Below are positions 52,301 through 60,500 of a DNA stretch of 64,000 nt, in pieces; positions within the stretch are counted from its first letter, which is position 1, and each line of letters begins with the position of its first letter. The stretch lies in assembly GCA_000149265.1 (NCBI GenBank), contig CH003313.1, forward strand, positions 1,041,947 through 1,105,946, given 5' to 3'. The notes under the pieces were generated by a model. It had not been told where the DNA came from. It saw nothing but the letters and a program-made list of their open reading frames with translations, and ran no database searches. The DNA is from Ciona savignyi. Its lineage: Eukaryota; Chordata; Ascidiacea; Phlebobranchia; Cionidae. The position numbers were made by a program, and so were the translations under genes.

Positions 52301-54905
52301 CCCTTAAAACCTGGATGTAAGCTTTATCTACTGACCTCATGGAATTTAACACAAACAACAGGATATGATTAAAAAGAAACAACTAATCAAATCGAATTCG
52401 AACAATCTAATCAAATCGAATTCCAATCTTAGGGATTTTTTTAAACTTGCAGATACACTCCTACATTACACAACTAACCGACATTTGGAGCAATGATGTA
52501 TGGTATCTTGTATCTTCCAAGTGCCTTGTACTGATCCCAAGTATTAAACATGGGGTGGGCTTCTTGCAGGAATGTGGAGTCTTCTTCAGTTATATATGTC
52601 TGCAGGGACAACACTTGATGAAAGTAAAATCTTATTGGTACTTTAGAACAGGGCTACACAAACTGGGGGTCACAATGAGTTTTAGGGGCTGCAAAAAGTA
52701 CACATAAATTTCACACAAACTACTATAGTATAAATGAGAATGCGTGTAGAAGCACACAGCGGGGAATGAAAGCCTTATTGTACCGCATGGCATAACTAAA
52801 TGCACAGCGTCATATTAATCATGTGACCAAAACAATGCATTTTTATTGTGATGTTTAAATAGCCAATTATATGTGTGTGTCACATGCGTGCACAGTTTGT
52901 TTTTAACAAAGTGCAAAGTGTTATAGCCAAAACAAATGTAAATAAATAACGGAAATTGAACCAATTACAGATCCAGAACTGAATAGCAGAAATGGAGAAC
53001 ACTGAGTTCATAACATGCAATCCAATTGGACTCACAGATAATACAGACTGGACATCAATAGAACTAAACGCGACATCAGATTCCAACACTCCTTGCAATG
53101 CACAGTCACAACTGACCGCACAATTGAAATCATCTTGTTTGTAGCCGAGCACGCAACCGTCGGAGCACTGACCGACATCAAAAGTGCACGTGCGACCCGA
53201 TGATGACCCTGGCGTGAAAATAATATTGAATAGAAATTGAAAAGAAAACATTTTTTTAATCTTATTAGGATATATGGAACATAAATTACAGCTGAAATTT
53301 GTTTATATTATGTCTGCTGTTTCGCTCTGTCGGTAAAAGTGTCAAACGTCAGTCGCAAGGTAATGGAATCGACACTGCTAAATACTCAATTGGTTACACC
53401 TCTGTGTAAAGCTTTTTTTTTCAGCAATCAACAATGTTTAACAATCGCATGTACAAATGCTTTGATATTGTAACCTTCCAGGTGCAGGTGCAACACGCTA
53501 CCTCAAGCAATCAGCTGGTCAAGTATTTTTATACAGATCATTCATTATCTTGATAGAAAACACAAAATATGATGTCATAATACTTACGCTCACAAAGCAA
53601 AGTTTGATATTCGGAAACAGCGCTGGTAGTACATAGATCTACATTGGTCAGGAGTGGCAGTACTAGAGTAGAATAAAAGTTATCAATATGGTTAAAATGC
53701 AGCTTTAGCAAATTAAAGAGATCTAGGTTACTTTATTTTTCTTAATTTATGTTGAGATGTTTTAAAAAATAATTTACTTCACTTTCAATTTTAACATTGT
53801 GAGATAACATAACTGATCACTAAATTTTAATTATTGAGATATACATAATGACAGTTGTTGTTTTGTAGATTTTGTTAGTTCTGACCAAATGGTTGGCAAT
53901 TAAGTACCGGTACGTCTTTCAATCGATGGTTTGCAGACACTGTTCCAAATAGGTCGCTAGCTTGTTGGTTGTGTCCTTGGGCACACTTAGCCGAAATTGT
54001 CTAAACCCAGTTGATGGGTTCTACTAATATGAAGGAACATCTCAATCATACAACACCCCAGTGCAATAGCTGCGGTAACCCAACAATGTGCAAGAGGTAA
54101 TCTAATGATTGTCGGTGCAATACTTAATGTGTTTTCCAATTAATGGGGATAAACATGAACATCATGTGTTCTAACCAACGCTTGGTTTATGGCAGCATAA
54201 TCAGTGTCAAAATCTGACCAAATTACCCATGAAAGTAATTGAACTTACCAAACAAAATCCCAACTGCAGTCAAACCACCCAACAAAAAAACAATGGATGT
54301 AAAAATAATGATCCAACGAAGACGGTTGTTAGTTTTCTTACTGACTTGCTTCGATTTGACTATGATAAAGATTATGAAATGAGTTAGTTCATAATATTTG
54401 CTTAGTTTATAAGATTTAAATAAAATATTTTGCTTAGTTCATAAGGATTGCAATGTAGGATTTAAGATAATAGAGGGTTTTCGAAACCCACCACTGTATC
54501 AAGCAAACACATGCTATTCACGTCTTTTATGTATTACTGGTTTGCCAGTGACATTTCCCGAGGATGCCGTAAGATGTTGCAATACTTTAGGCCACTAATG
54601 TTTAATCGTCTAGTTTTTATAGTGTGTAGCATAAAATATCCTAAAAAGGTTAAGTATCAATGCACTGGATTATGTGACAGCACACAACACAAGTTAAATG
54701 CATAATAGACAAGGAAAAAGCATATTTGAATACCTTCTTTTCCTGTTGTTGCAAGCGATTGTCTTCGTCTATCATGTGAGCTCCGTCTTTTCACATGTTG
54801 TTTAACTAGTTTTTGATTTGAAGTTTGTTTTGAAATGGATGTGCGGTGCTTTTTTGGCTGCCCTGATCCAGATGGATAGATTGCTTTGTGGGTGACAGGT
54901 TCCAT
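40371..54905 (-). CDS. Type II membrane astacin-like pseudoprotease with TSP1 repeats and VCBS end
   Basis: Twenty-two exons, first 54905-54734, then starts at 54359, 53662, 53208, 52599, 51978, 51381, 50975, 50243, 49869, 49405, 46673, 46130, 45727, 45225, 44516, 43647, 42826, 42685, 41879, 41371 and 40548-40371; every junction is in phase, 1029 residues. Order: basic cytoplasmic N terminus (1-72), membrane anchor (73-94, WIIIFTSIVFLLGG), Cys-rich antistasin-like stalk (about 123-160), astacin domain (about 185-390), eight TSP1 repeats (about 397-862, with a Thr/Pro linker near 742-757), VCBS/FG-GAP-like end (DVNGDGLTDI, ADLNADGLDD). The zinc motif reads HQMLHVIGMWHEQSRHDRD (286-304): Gln replaces the catalytic Glu, and the Met-turn is SIMHL, not SIMHY. 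So catalysis is doubtful. Astacin plus TSP1 in a type II protein recalls the ascidian Tast family linked with sperm, from memory. A second Met lies upstream at 54953. Confidence 0.88.
40921..41208 (-). repeat. SINE copy, near full length
   Basis: In the last intron of the astacin-TSP1 gene, in gene sense. AGGATAGGGTATTCATTTTT tail, GGGTTACCGGAGCTATTGCA middle, GAAAGGCGACGCAGGACGCA head with a small internal duplication of GACGCA. It ends about 8 bases from exon 21. Confidence 0.85.
41401..41607 (+). repeat. SINE copy lacking the far head
   Basis: Sense copy: TTTCAGCCGAAGGGTTGCTT, GGTCGCTACCTAGTCGGTTG, GAACCCAATGGATTGATGGG, GTGATCCGACAGTGGGCATG and a tail with ATGAATATCCTATCC. Lies opposite in direction to the copy at 40921-41208 across exon 21. 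Confidence 0.8.
41628..41668 (-). repeat. SINE tail fragment
   Basis: TAGGATAAGGCACGATATCC then ATGTTTATCCTCGTGAATG: only the 3' end of an antisense copy, next to the preceding sense copy. Confidence 0.6.
42140..42430 (-). repeat. SINE copy, near full length
   Basis: Antisense to the plus strand: three GATAG units, ATCTTTATCCCCGTGGATGG, TTGTCAGATCACCTCGCACC, a short deletion of the GGTTACCGGAGC block, then GGGTTCAGGCAATGTTCGTA and the head AAGGCGATGCACTTAACCGT. Confidence 0.85.
43946..44236 (+). repeat. SINE, reference copy of the common family
   Basis: tRNA-derived SINE of about 290 bases. The head GATGGTCTAGCGGTTAAGTG has a tRNA-Glu-like D arm and A box; GGTTGCAGGTGCGAAACTGG contains a B-box-like site. 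The middle has blocks CTAGTCGGTTGTGTCCTTGG, CATTGCCTGAACCCAGCGGA and CTCCGGTAACCCGACGATGG, and the 3' end is CATTCACGGGGATAAACATG followed by TATCCTATCC repeats as a tail. No clear target duplication seen. At least twenty other full or partial copies are listed, in both orientations and mostly within introns, so the family has been very active in this genome. Confidence 0.9.
44615..44790 (-). repeat. SINE fragment, tail to middle
   Basis: Starts AGGACTTAGGATGGGATAGA and holds CATTTGCCAGAATAACCCAC, CCGTCGGGTTACCGGAGCTA and TTAATGGACTGGGTTCAGGC. The head is missing. Confidence 0.75.
45752..46010 (+). repeat. SINE copy split by a foldback element
   Basis: The head reads CCGCTTAATCGGTTAAAGGA, TTTTAGCCGAAAGTTGTTGG, then GATCGAAAC. 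After the insertion at 45810-45930 the copy resumes with GATTGAAAC, TGTTGGCTAGTCGGTTATGT and GGACTGAACCCAATGGGATA. Confidence 0.65.
45810..45930. mobile_element. Small foldback MITE inserted in a SINE
   Basis: The left end GTTGCCTTTAATTACTACAG is matched, inverted, at the right by CTGTAGTAATTAGAGGTAAC; the match continues through AGGA and TTGGAG. The core is C-rich: ACCCTAAACCCTAACTCTAA. Flanks GATCGAAAC (45801-45809) and GATTGAAAC (45931-45939) look like a 9-base duplication with one change, although the exact end is uncertain by two bases. No coding capacity. Confidence 0.65.
46725..46945 (-). repeat. SINE copy, heavily worn, bordering the tandem array
   Basis: Antisense: GTTCACGTTTTATCCTCGTA, CCAAGGGGCGTAATCACACA, AAATTATCAGATTACTTTGA, CAATGTCTGTTAAGTCTTTT. 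It merges into the first tandem units near 46936. Confidence 0.5.
46936..49114. repeat. 2.2 kb minisatellite, unit AGCTGTCAATCATTTTTC
   Basis: A tandem array with a mostly 17-22 base unit; the commonest is AGCTGTCAATCATTTTTC, differing mainly in the T-run length (4-9) and by CATATTTTC or AATTATTTTTTT variants. From the total length there are roughly 115-120 units. Near the right end a second variant, AGCTATTATTCATTTTTC, alternates with the main one. The whole array lies in the 2.5 kb intron between exons 11 and 12 of the astacin-TSP1 gene. Open frames across it repeat SCQSFF and are products of the repeat, not genes. Confidence 0.97.
50275..50395 (+). repeat. SINE remnant with internal deletion
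   Basis: ACCGCCTTTTGAAAGTGGAC, GCTAGCTACAGTTGGTTGTT, TACCCAAACCCAATTTACGC, then the tail TTCATTGGATAAAAATGTAT and ATCCTATCC. The GGTAACCCGACG block is absent. Confidence 0.55.
52649..52870. mobile_element. hAT-type element remnant
   Basis: Begins CAGGGCTACACAAACTGGGG and GGTCACAATGAGTTTTAGGG, like one hAT terminus. I find no matching right end, so the extent is a guess. It lies in the intron between exons 5 and 4 of the astacin-TSP1 gene. Confidence 0.4.
53888..54165 (+). repeat. SINE copy, near full length, worn
   Basis: Sense: AATGGTTGGCAATTAAGTAC head, TCTTTCAATCGATGGTTTGC, GTCGCTAGCTTGTTGGTTGT, CTAAACCCAGTTGATGGGTT, AATAGCTGCGGTAACCCAAC and TTAATGGGGATAAACATGAA. Confidence 0.75.
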
Positions 54906-54979
54906 AGGATAAAACACCAGATACAAAATTATGTTAAACTTTAAAGGAAACATGTTGGAATTAGGATTATCATTGTTGA

Positions 54980-55318
54980 AATATGTATCCCAGTTAATAG
55001 GAAGAACGCATGGGGCGTTAGCACACTAGTAATCGTCAGATTACTGTTCGCTTACCAGGCCTGTTGCAGTAAATTGTGTATACACCAGTATGGAAAGTAC
55101 GGCAGCTTCACACTCGAGTTTTTTTTCCTGCGTTTTAGCACACTTTGGTAATTTCACACACGCTCGCGAGCTGGCGTAGAGGTGATTGTTTCTTTACACT
55201 GAGTGTACGCTCGGGAGCCAGCTTATATGAGAAACAAATTAACGGTGCGCCTGCTCGTGAGCGTGCAGCCCTTTGGCAGTACCGGTACTAATCCACCAAG
55301 CTAATTTGCCAGATGGTA
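54980..55318 (-). repeat. SINE copy interrupted by a CpG-rich block
   Basis: Antisense tail and middle at 54980-55085 (AATATGTATCCCAGTTAATA, CACTAGTAATCGTCAGATTA, CCTGTTGCAGTAAATTGTGT). A head-like end follows at about 55268-55318 (CCCTTTGGCAGTACC, then ACTAATCCACCAAGC). The block at 55102-55267 lies between them. Confidence 0.5.
55102..55267. repeat. CpG-rich inverted-repeat insertion
   Basis: Contains TTCACACTCGAG, ACACACGCTCGCGAGCTGGC, TGTACGCTCGGGAGCCAGC and GCGCCTGCTCGTGAGCGTGC. The GCTCG/CGAGC words pair with one another across the block, and the CpG density is far above that of the surroundings. It could be a small MITE; no firm target duplication seen. Confidence 0.4.
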
Positions 55319-55814
55319 ATGAGATGCCTATTGATTTATACCGCTATTAAGTACAATTATATTAGATTAAATAAGTGTCGCTGGCATTTGAAATTTCTGA
55401 CGGCATAACCACGATTTAACAAGCACAAAAAAACTAACATTATGAATGGTAAATCCCCTCCGTAAAATTAGTTTCCCGCCATGTATTCCTCTTTAAAAGG
55501 AAATTTTTTATTCAAGGGGTGGATTTCTTTACAGGTTTAGCAGAGTGGGTAAAATTTGAATTATTTTGCTGACTTCTTTGTTGTGCAATAAATAAATATA
55601 TATTGTTAGAGTTTTTTTTAACTTAACAAAAAAGAATAAACTTAAAGATAATATAAAAAGTTGCAAACAATAACTCGTCATCTCCAAATGCTGCAAGCTA
55701 ATAATTCTGCATTCTGGCAGCTATTTAACCTTACTTAGGTGACCTTGAATCCGTCTAATCAAATTCTACATTCACAATAATATCTAATCTAGGGCCTTCA
55801 TCACACTTATCAGA

Positions 55815-56041
55815 CCACGTAGGGTTTAACACACGGGCAATCGTCAGATCACCTCTCGCCCACCGTCGGGCTAACGGAGCTATTGCAGTGTGTTGTGTAT
55901 GATTTACACGTTCCTTTTATTTGTAGAACCCATTAATCCGCAGGGTTCAAGCAATATCCGTTAAGTGCCTTGTCCAAGGACACAGAATCTGCAACCTTTA
56001 GGTTGAAAGGCGTCGCACTTAACCTACAGACTGACCGGTCG
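55815..56041 (-). repeat. SINE copy lacking the tail
   Basis: Antisense: CACGTAGGGTTTAACACACG, GCAATCGTCAGATCACCTCT, AGCTATTGCAGTGTGTTGTG, CAAGCAATATCCGTTAAGTG and the head GAAAGGCGTCGCACTTAACC; a stretch around ACCGACTAGC is deleted. Confidence 0.8.
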
Positions 56042-56168
56042 GGTATGTGCTCCATGTCGATATGAGTTCCTGTACGGTTGTGTGGCCGCATGGTTAACAT
56101 ATGTAAAAGGATAATCGTGTTTAATTTTGCAAGTGGGATGGATTGAAGAATGAAGATATCACTACAGG

Positions 56169-56615
56169 CAGGCCCGGTGCTAGGAACCGCGGGGCCCAAT
56201 TAGAAATGTGATTGCGGGGCCCCTACTCCTCATAGCAAAATTTATGGGTGTTTATATATCATAAAATACATACCAGTACATACAAACTACAAAAATAGAC
56301 ATTTAATACTTGCTATAAAACAAATTAAAGGTAGTGTGGATGCTTATTTACGATATATTGTTTCACTTCCATATATATTGTTTAGTAACCATATCCATTA
56401 TGACGTAACAGGCAGACACAGAAATATAAATTTGACTTAGTTACGATGCATAACAAATTGATATTAGGAGAAAGAATATTATTTCACTTTTTATTTTACG
56501 TTTCAGTAGTATTTTAAACCTCGTAATACAGAAAGACTCCCGCTAGCGCGGGGCCCCTTCAAGGTGCGGGGCCCAATTTGATCTAATCGGTCAAATCGGC
56601 CTAAAACCGGCCCTG
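56169..56615. mobile_element. Non-autonomous hAT-type element C
   Basis: Left end CAGGCCCGGTGCTAGGAACC, right end TAAAACCGGCCCTG, inverted with a few differences. A perfect 8-bp duplication ACTACAGG lies on both sides (56161-56168 and 56616-56623). Subterminal GCGGGGCCCAATT occurs near both ends in opposite sense. No transposase frame. Confidence 0.87.
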
Positions 56616-57548
56616 ACTACAGGTTTTGTTCAAAATTTTAAACTACTTTGGCTTTTGTATCGTCCGCATAGTGCCTTGCCGAATGCCACAACCAACAGTC
56701 AGGGATTGTTTTCCTCATTCACCTTTAGTCCAACTACACACCGCTGACGCTCTTACCGAATAAGCTAACTGGCCGCAATAGCACATCAACAGACGTGATT
56801 GTCAAAATAAAAGAAACCGAAATGGCTGTTTATTAAACAGTTGCGATGGAGTCGGGCCGCACGGTTTTACTAACTTTTTGATCGACGCTGATTTGTTTAA
56901 CTCTTATTCGTACCTGTCGTGATATCATTGTTATTTTGTGACTTGTTTACATGAGCTTTCATATAAAAGGTCTCATTTTAACTTTTTCACTCCCGGCTAA
57001 ATGCATTAATTCAAACATGCTGTCCCGCAGTGTTTTTTACAATTTTTAGTCATTTTCAAATTAGCACAGTTTTTCAAAAGTTTATGCTATGATTTAATAT
57101 TTAGTATGGTTGAAAAGATAATTTACCCCTCTTTTAAACAGGCCACATACCTCTTTTAAACAGGCCACATACCGATATATCGCGAGTTGGGACGGAAAGA
57201 GTTAAAATATATACTTTTTCGTATATTATGTACAAAATCTATAACATCTGAAAACGACAAAAACGGAAGAAATTGCGTCGTATTTATTATGTTTTATCTG
57301 GAGGTAATCGTGGACCGCTGTACTAAAGTTCGGCGATAAATATCAAATATAGTTGGTTATTCGTGAGAAAATTGGTTTATTTACCGCGAACCAAATTAGT
57401 CAATTCACGGATAAGTGGGAGCTTCCGGCTTTTATAAATGACTTCCGTAAATCGCTGAGTATGAAACCAGGATCCATATAGGCTCACGCATTTATTGTTG
57501 TTTATTACGTGATAAAGTGCAGACGCAGTATACAGAACAAGACATAAA

Positions 57549-60500
57549 ATGAATATCAGGGCGTTTATCGTATTGGTGATGTTTCTTTTTCTTGTTATTG
57601 AAGGCGACGCTTGGCGAAGGTAAGAACTAACGTACATGATTTCTCATATCTGTTTTTTTATGTTTAAAACATCTGTAATATCTTACCTAAGAAAAAAACA
57701 AAAAAAATACTGTAGGTTTACATTAAGATGAAATAAAAGTTAGATTTTATGTTTTATGTTGTTTTTGTCATGACTTTTGAATGGTTTTACTCCTCTTTTT
57801 GTAATGGCCCTAAAATGGCACGATGTCGTTTTCAACCAACGACCCAAGGTCAAACCATATATCGTACGAACATTCGCAGAAGGCGACGTCGTCGTCGTCG
57901 AGCGTGTACCCCGGTGAACTGCACATGGAGACTTGGAAGCTGCAGCACAACCTGTGGACCTGGAACAAAAACTTACGTGAGGACGGGCTCAAACTCTTGT
58001 GGGGGATCTTGCACACAACCCGCCGCCGTAGCTTGCAATTTGCGAGCCTGTCCAAGTAGGTGATATGAACAGTATTTTGGCACTTCTGATAGGATAGGTT
58101 ATTTATATTTATCTCTGTAAATAAAAAAAACGTAGGGGGGGGCGTTAAAAAGGCAATCGTCGGATTAACTCGCGCCCATCGTCGGTTATATATTATTATA
58201 CTGCAGTATGTTGTGTGTGAATGAAACGTTCCTTCATTTCTGGTAGAACCAATTATTCCACTGGTTACAGGTCACGTCCGTTATTGTTGTTGCCTTAACA
58301 TGAACCCAATATGTTTTACTAAGACTTAAGATGAAGGCGCATTATATACCCACATGCTTTTGTCTTTGTTCAACTCACTCCTTTTAGAGCGGGTTCATGG
58401 ATTTAAGCATTAAAACTACGTGGGCCAGTAATATAGTAGCATGCCGCCGTGGTTTCGATTCCTGTTTACGACCACAGACTTCACGGATAAGTTTTGCATA
58501 TTATTATAATGCCGTTCATGTTTCACTATACAAGCAAACTACTTTTATACCATCAATTTTAATAGTTTATTTTTCCCCATAAATTTTGGTAAAAAAAACG
58601 TTATGCCCGTTTTAGAATACTTACTAAAGTACAACCTCAGTTTCCAATTAAGTTTTGTAGTTTGCTCTATGTGATTGAGACATACCTTCGATTTGGTAAG
58701 ATCCATAAATTCATTGAGTTTAGGCGATATTCGCCAACTCCCCTACCCAAAGACCGAATAACTTTAACTAGGTCCATTTTTAGCCAGGATTTAGCTATCC
58801 ATTTTAAGTGTTGAGTAGACGTAGACACATTATTATGGTTTTAGTTAACTGCGTGGTATCGACTTGGGCAAGTTGGGCGACTTGCAGCAAGACATGTGGA
58901 GGAGGAACTCAGACTCGATCACGATCAGTTACGACACATCCGCACCATGGTGGAACCCTCTGTCCCACTTTATCGGTTAGTAGACTTAGTTTCCTCTGAT
59001 ATAAGCGTTTTAAACTGTTTTAACCTAGCTTCATGGTCTCGAATGGTAACCAGAATACGATAGAATGCTATAGAAGTCTAGAAGCTATTTGACTGCTCTT
59101 TATATTCATAGCTTTGTTAAGATAATAAATAAACTGGGTTTGAGCAGCCCTGCAAATTCCATGGCTGTGTACACTGATATTAAATGCAAATGTAACACTG
59201 GACCTATGAAAAACATATCAGATTATAAAAAATGTATGAAATATCCCACCACTCCACGATATTAACTGTTGAATCAATATCACGTAGGAGTCGAGAGCTT
59301 GCAGCCAGACCTGCTTGAACGGGGGGAATTTCACCGGAACCTTATGTTCCTGTGCGGCTGGATACTCAGGAAGCTGCTGCCAAAACAAAGCAGGTATCGT
59401 GACTGTGAGGACAATTTAGACTGCCTTTGCCTCTCTGTAAAATTGTGTCAGGCGGCAGGTCGGCTAGCTAAATAGACCAAGCATAACTTTACTTTCACAA
59501 ACAATCATTTTGCTCATTCCTTTTTTGCTTAATAATTTTACTCTTTTTACCGCAAAACGATGAAAAATAAAAACGAAGCTAAATTACATAAATTTGCTTT
59601 TATATTTTTCTTAATTTTTCACTTCATAACTACATGTTACATCATAGTTCATTGTGCCTTGTCCGCTTGGTCGTCGTGGAGCAATTGTTCGAAAACCTGT
59701 GGACCCGGAGGTGTGAGTGTACGAACAAGATCGGTTACTACGCATGCGCAACACGGGGGAAGAAATTGTTCAAACCTGCTCCAGGTAAGTTTTTTGTGTG
59801 TGGTAGAATATTGAACTTATTTTTTTAGAAAACTCGCAAAGATCCGCCACACGGTGTCAATTATTTCCTATTACTTCGATTTGTTAAGAATTATTTGGAC
59901 TAAATAACATCTTTAAAGTGTTTATTACACAAGCGGGTGACAAAACACCATGCCTAATAACTTTTATTAACGGCCGAAGTTTTGAACCCATAATGGGTTT
60001 GTATAGAGTTGATATATGTATCAGTAGCGTTAGCCATTTGGTTCCACCACCGTTGAACATCTTTTTACCGAGCCAAGTTTTAAACAAATAATAAGCTCGT
60101 CCCTAGGACCGTTTTTGTTTGTTGTAAAGGGCGGTATATGTATTGGTCGTGTTAACAGTTAACTATTCGGCCACCCGATCGTTGAACAGATTATCAATAT
60201 CTTAGTGCGCTTAGTGACACACTAAGGGGCCACTGGGAAATGCAAATAATAACCAAACAAATTGATTATCTAAAATTTGAACAAAACCTGATTTATTCAG
60301 AATGATTTATTCAACAAAACTTATCAACACAATCCGTTAACATCTAAAATTCCAACCACAGGAATCTAAATCTTGCAACGAGATATGCCTGAACGGAGGA
60401 GGCCTGATAACAACAAATAATAACACACGACTGTGTCATTGCACCGGAGGATATAGTGGTCGTTGCTGTGAAATTAAACCTTTACCAGGTATGCAATAAT

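Larger units (their letters stand above)
54906..57548. other. Divergent promoter region between the two TSP1 genes
   Basis: The astacin-TSP1 gene leaves to the left and the TSP1/EGF gene to the right. Repeats fill much of 54980-56800: SINE pieces, a CpG-rich inverted-repeat insertion and hAT element C. The repeat-poor part is roughly 56800-57548, with a short direct duplication near 57140-57170 (CTCTTTTAAACAGGCCACAT twice). Confidence 0.6.

Noticed and set aside
54906-54953. Upstream start MFPLKFNIILYLVFYP for the astacin-TSP1 gene
   Set aside because: It is in frame, but would add a second hydrophobic stretch before a basic cytoplasmic tail and the true anchor at 73-94; MEPVTH at 54905 gives a cleaner type II protein. 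Not excluded.
57749-57879. Upstream extension of TSP1/EGF exon 2 (MARCRFQPTTQGQ...)
   Set aside because: It lacks a signal peptide, and the acceptor at 57879 joins the signal-peptide exon in phase.
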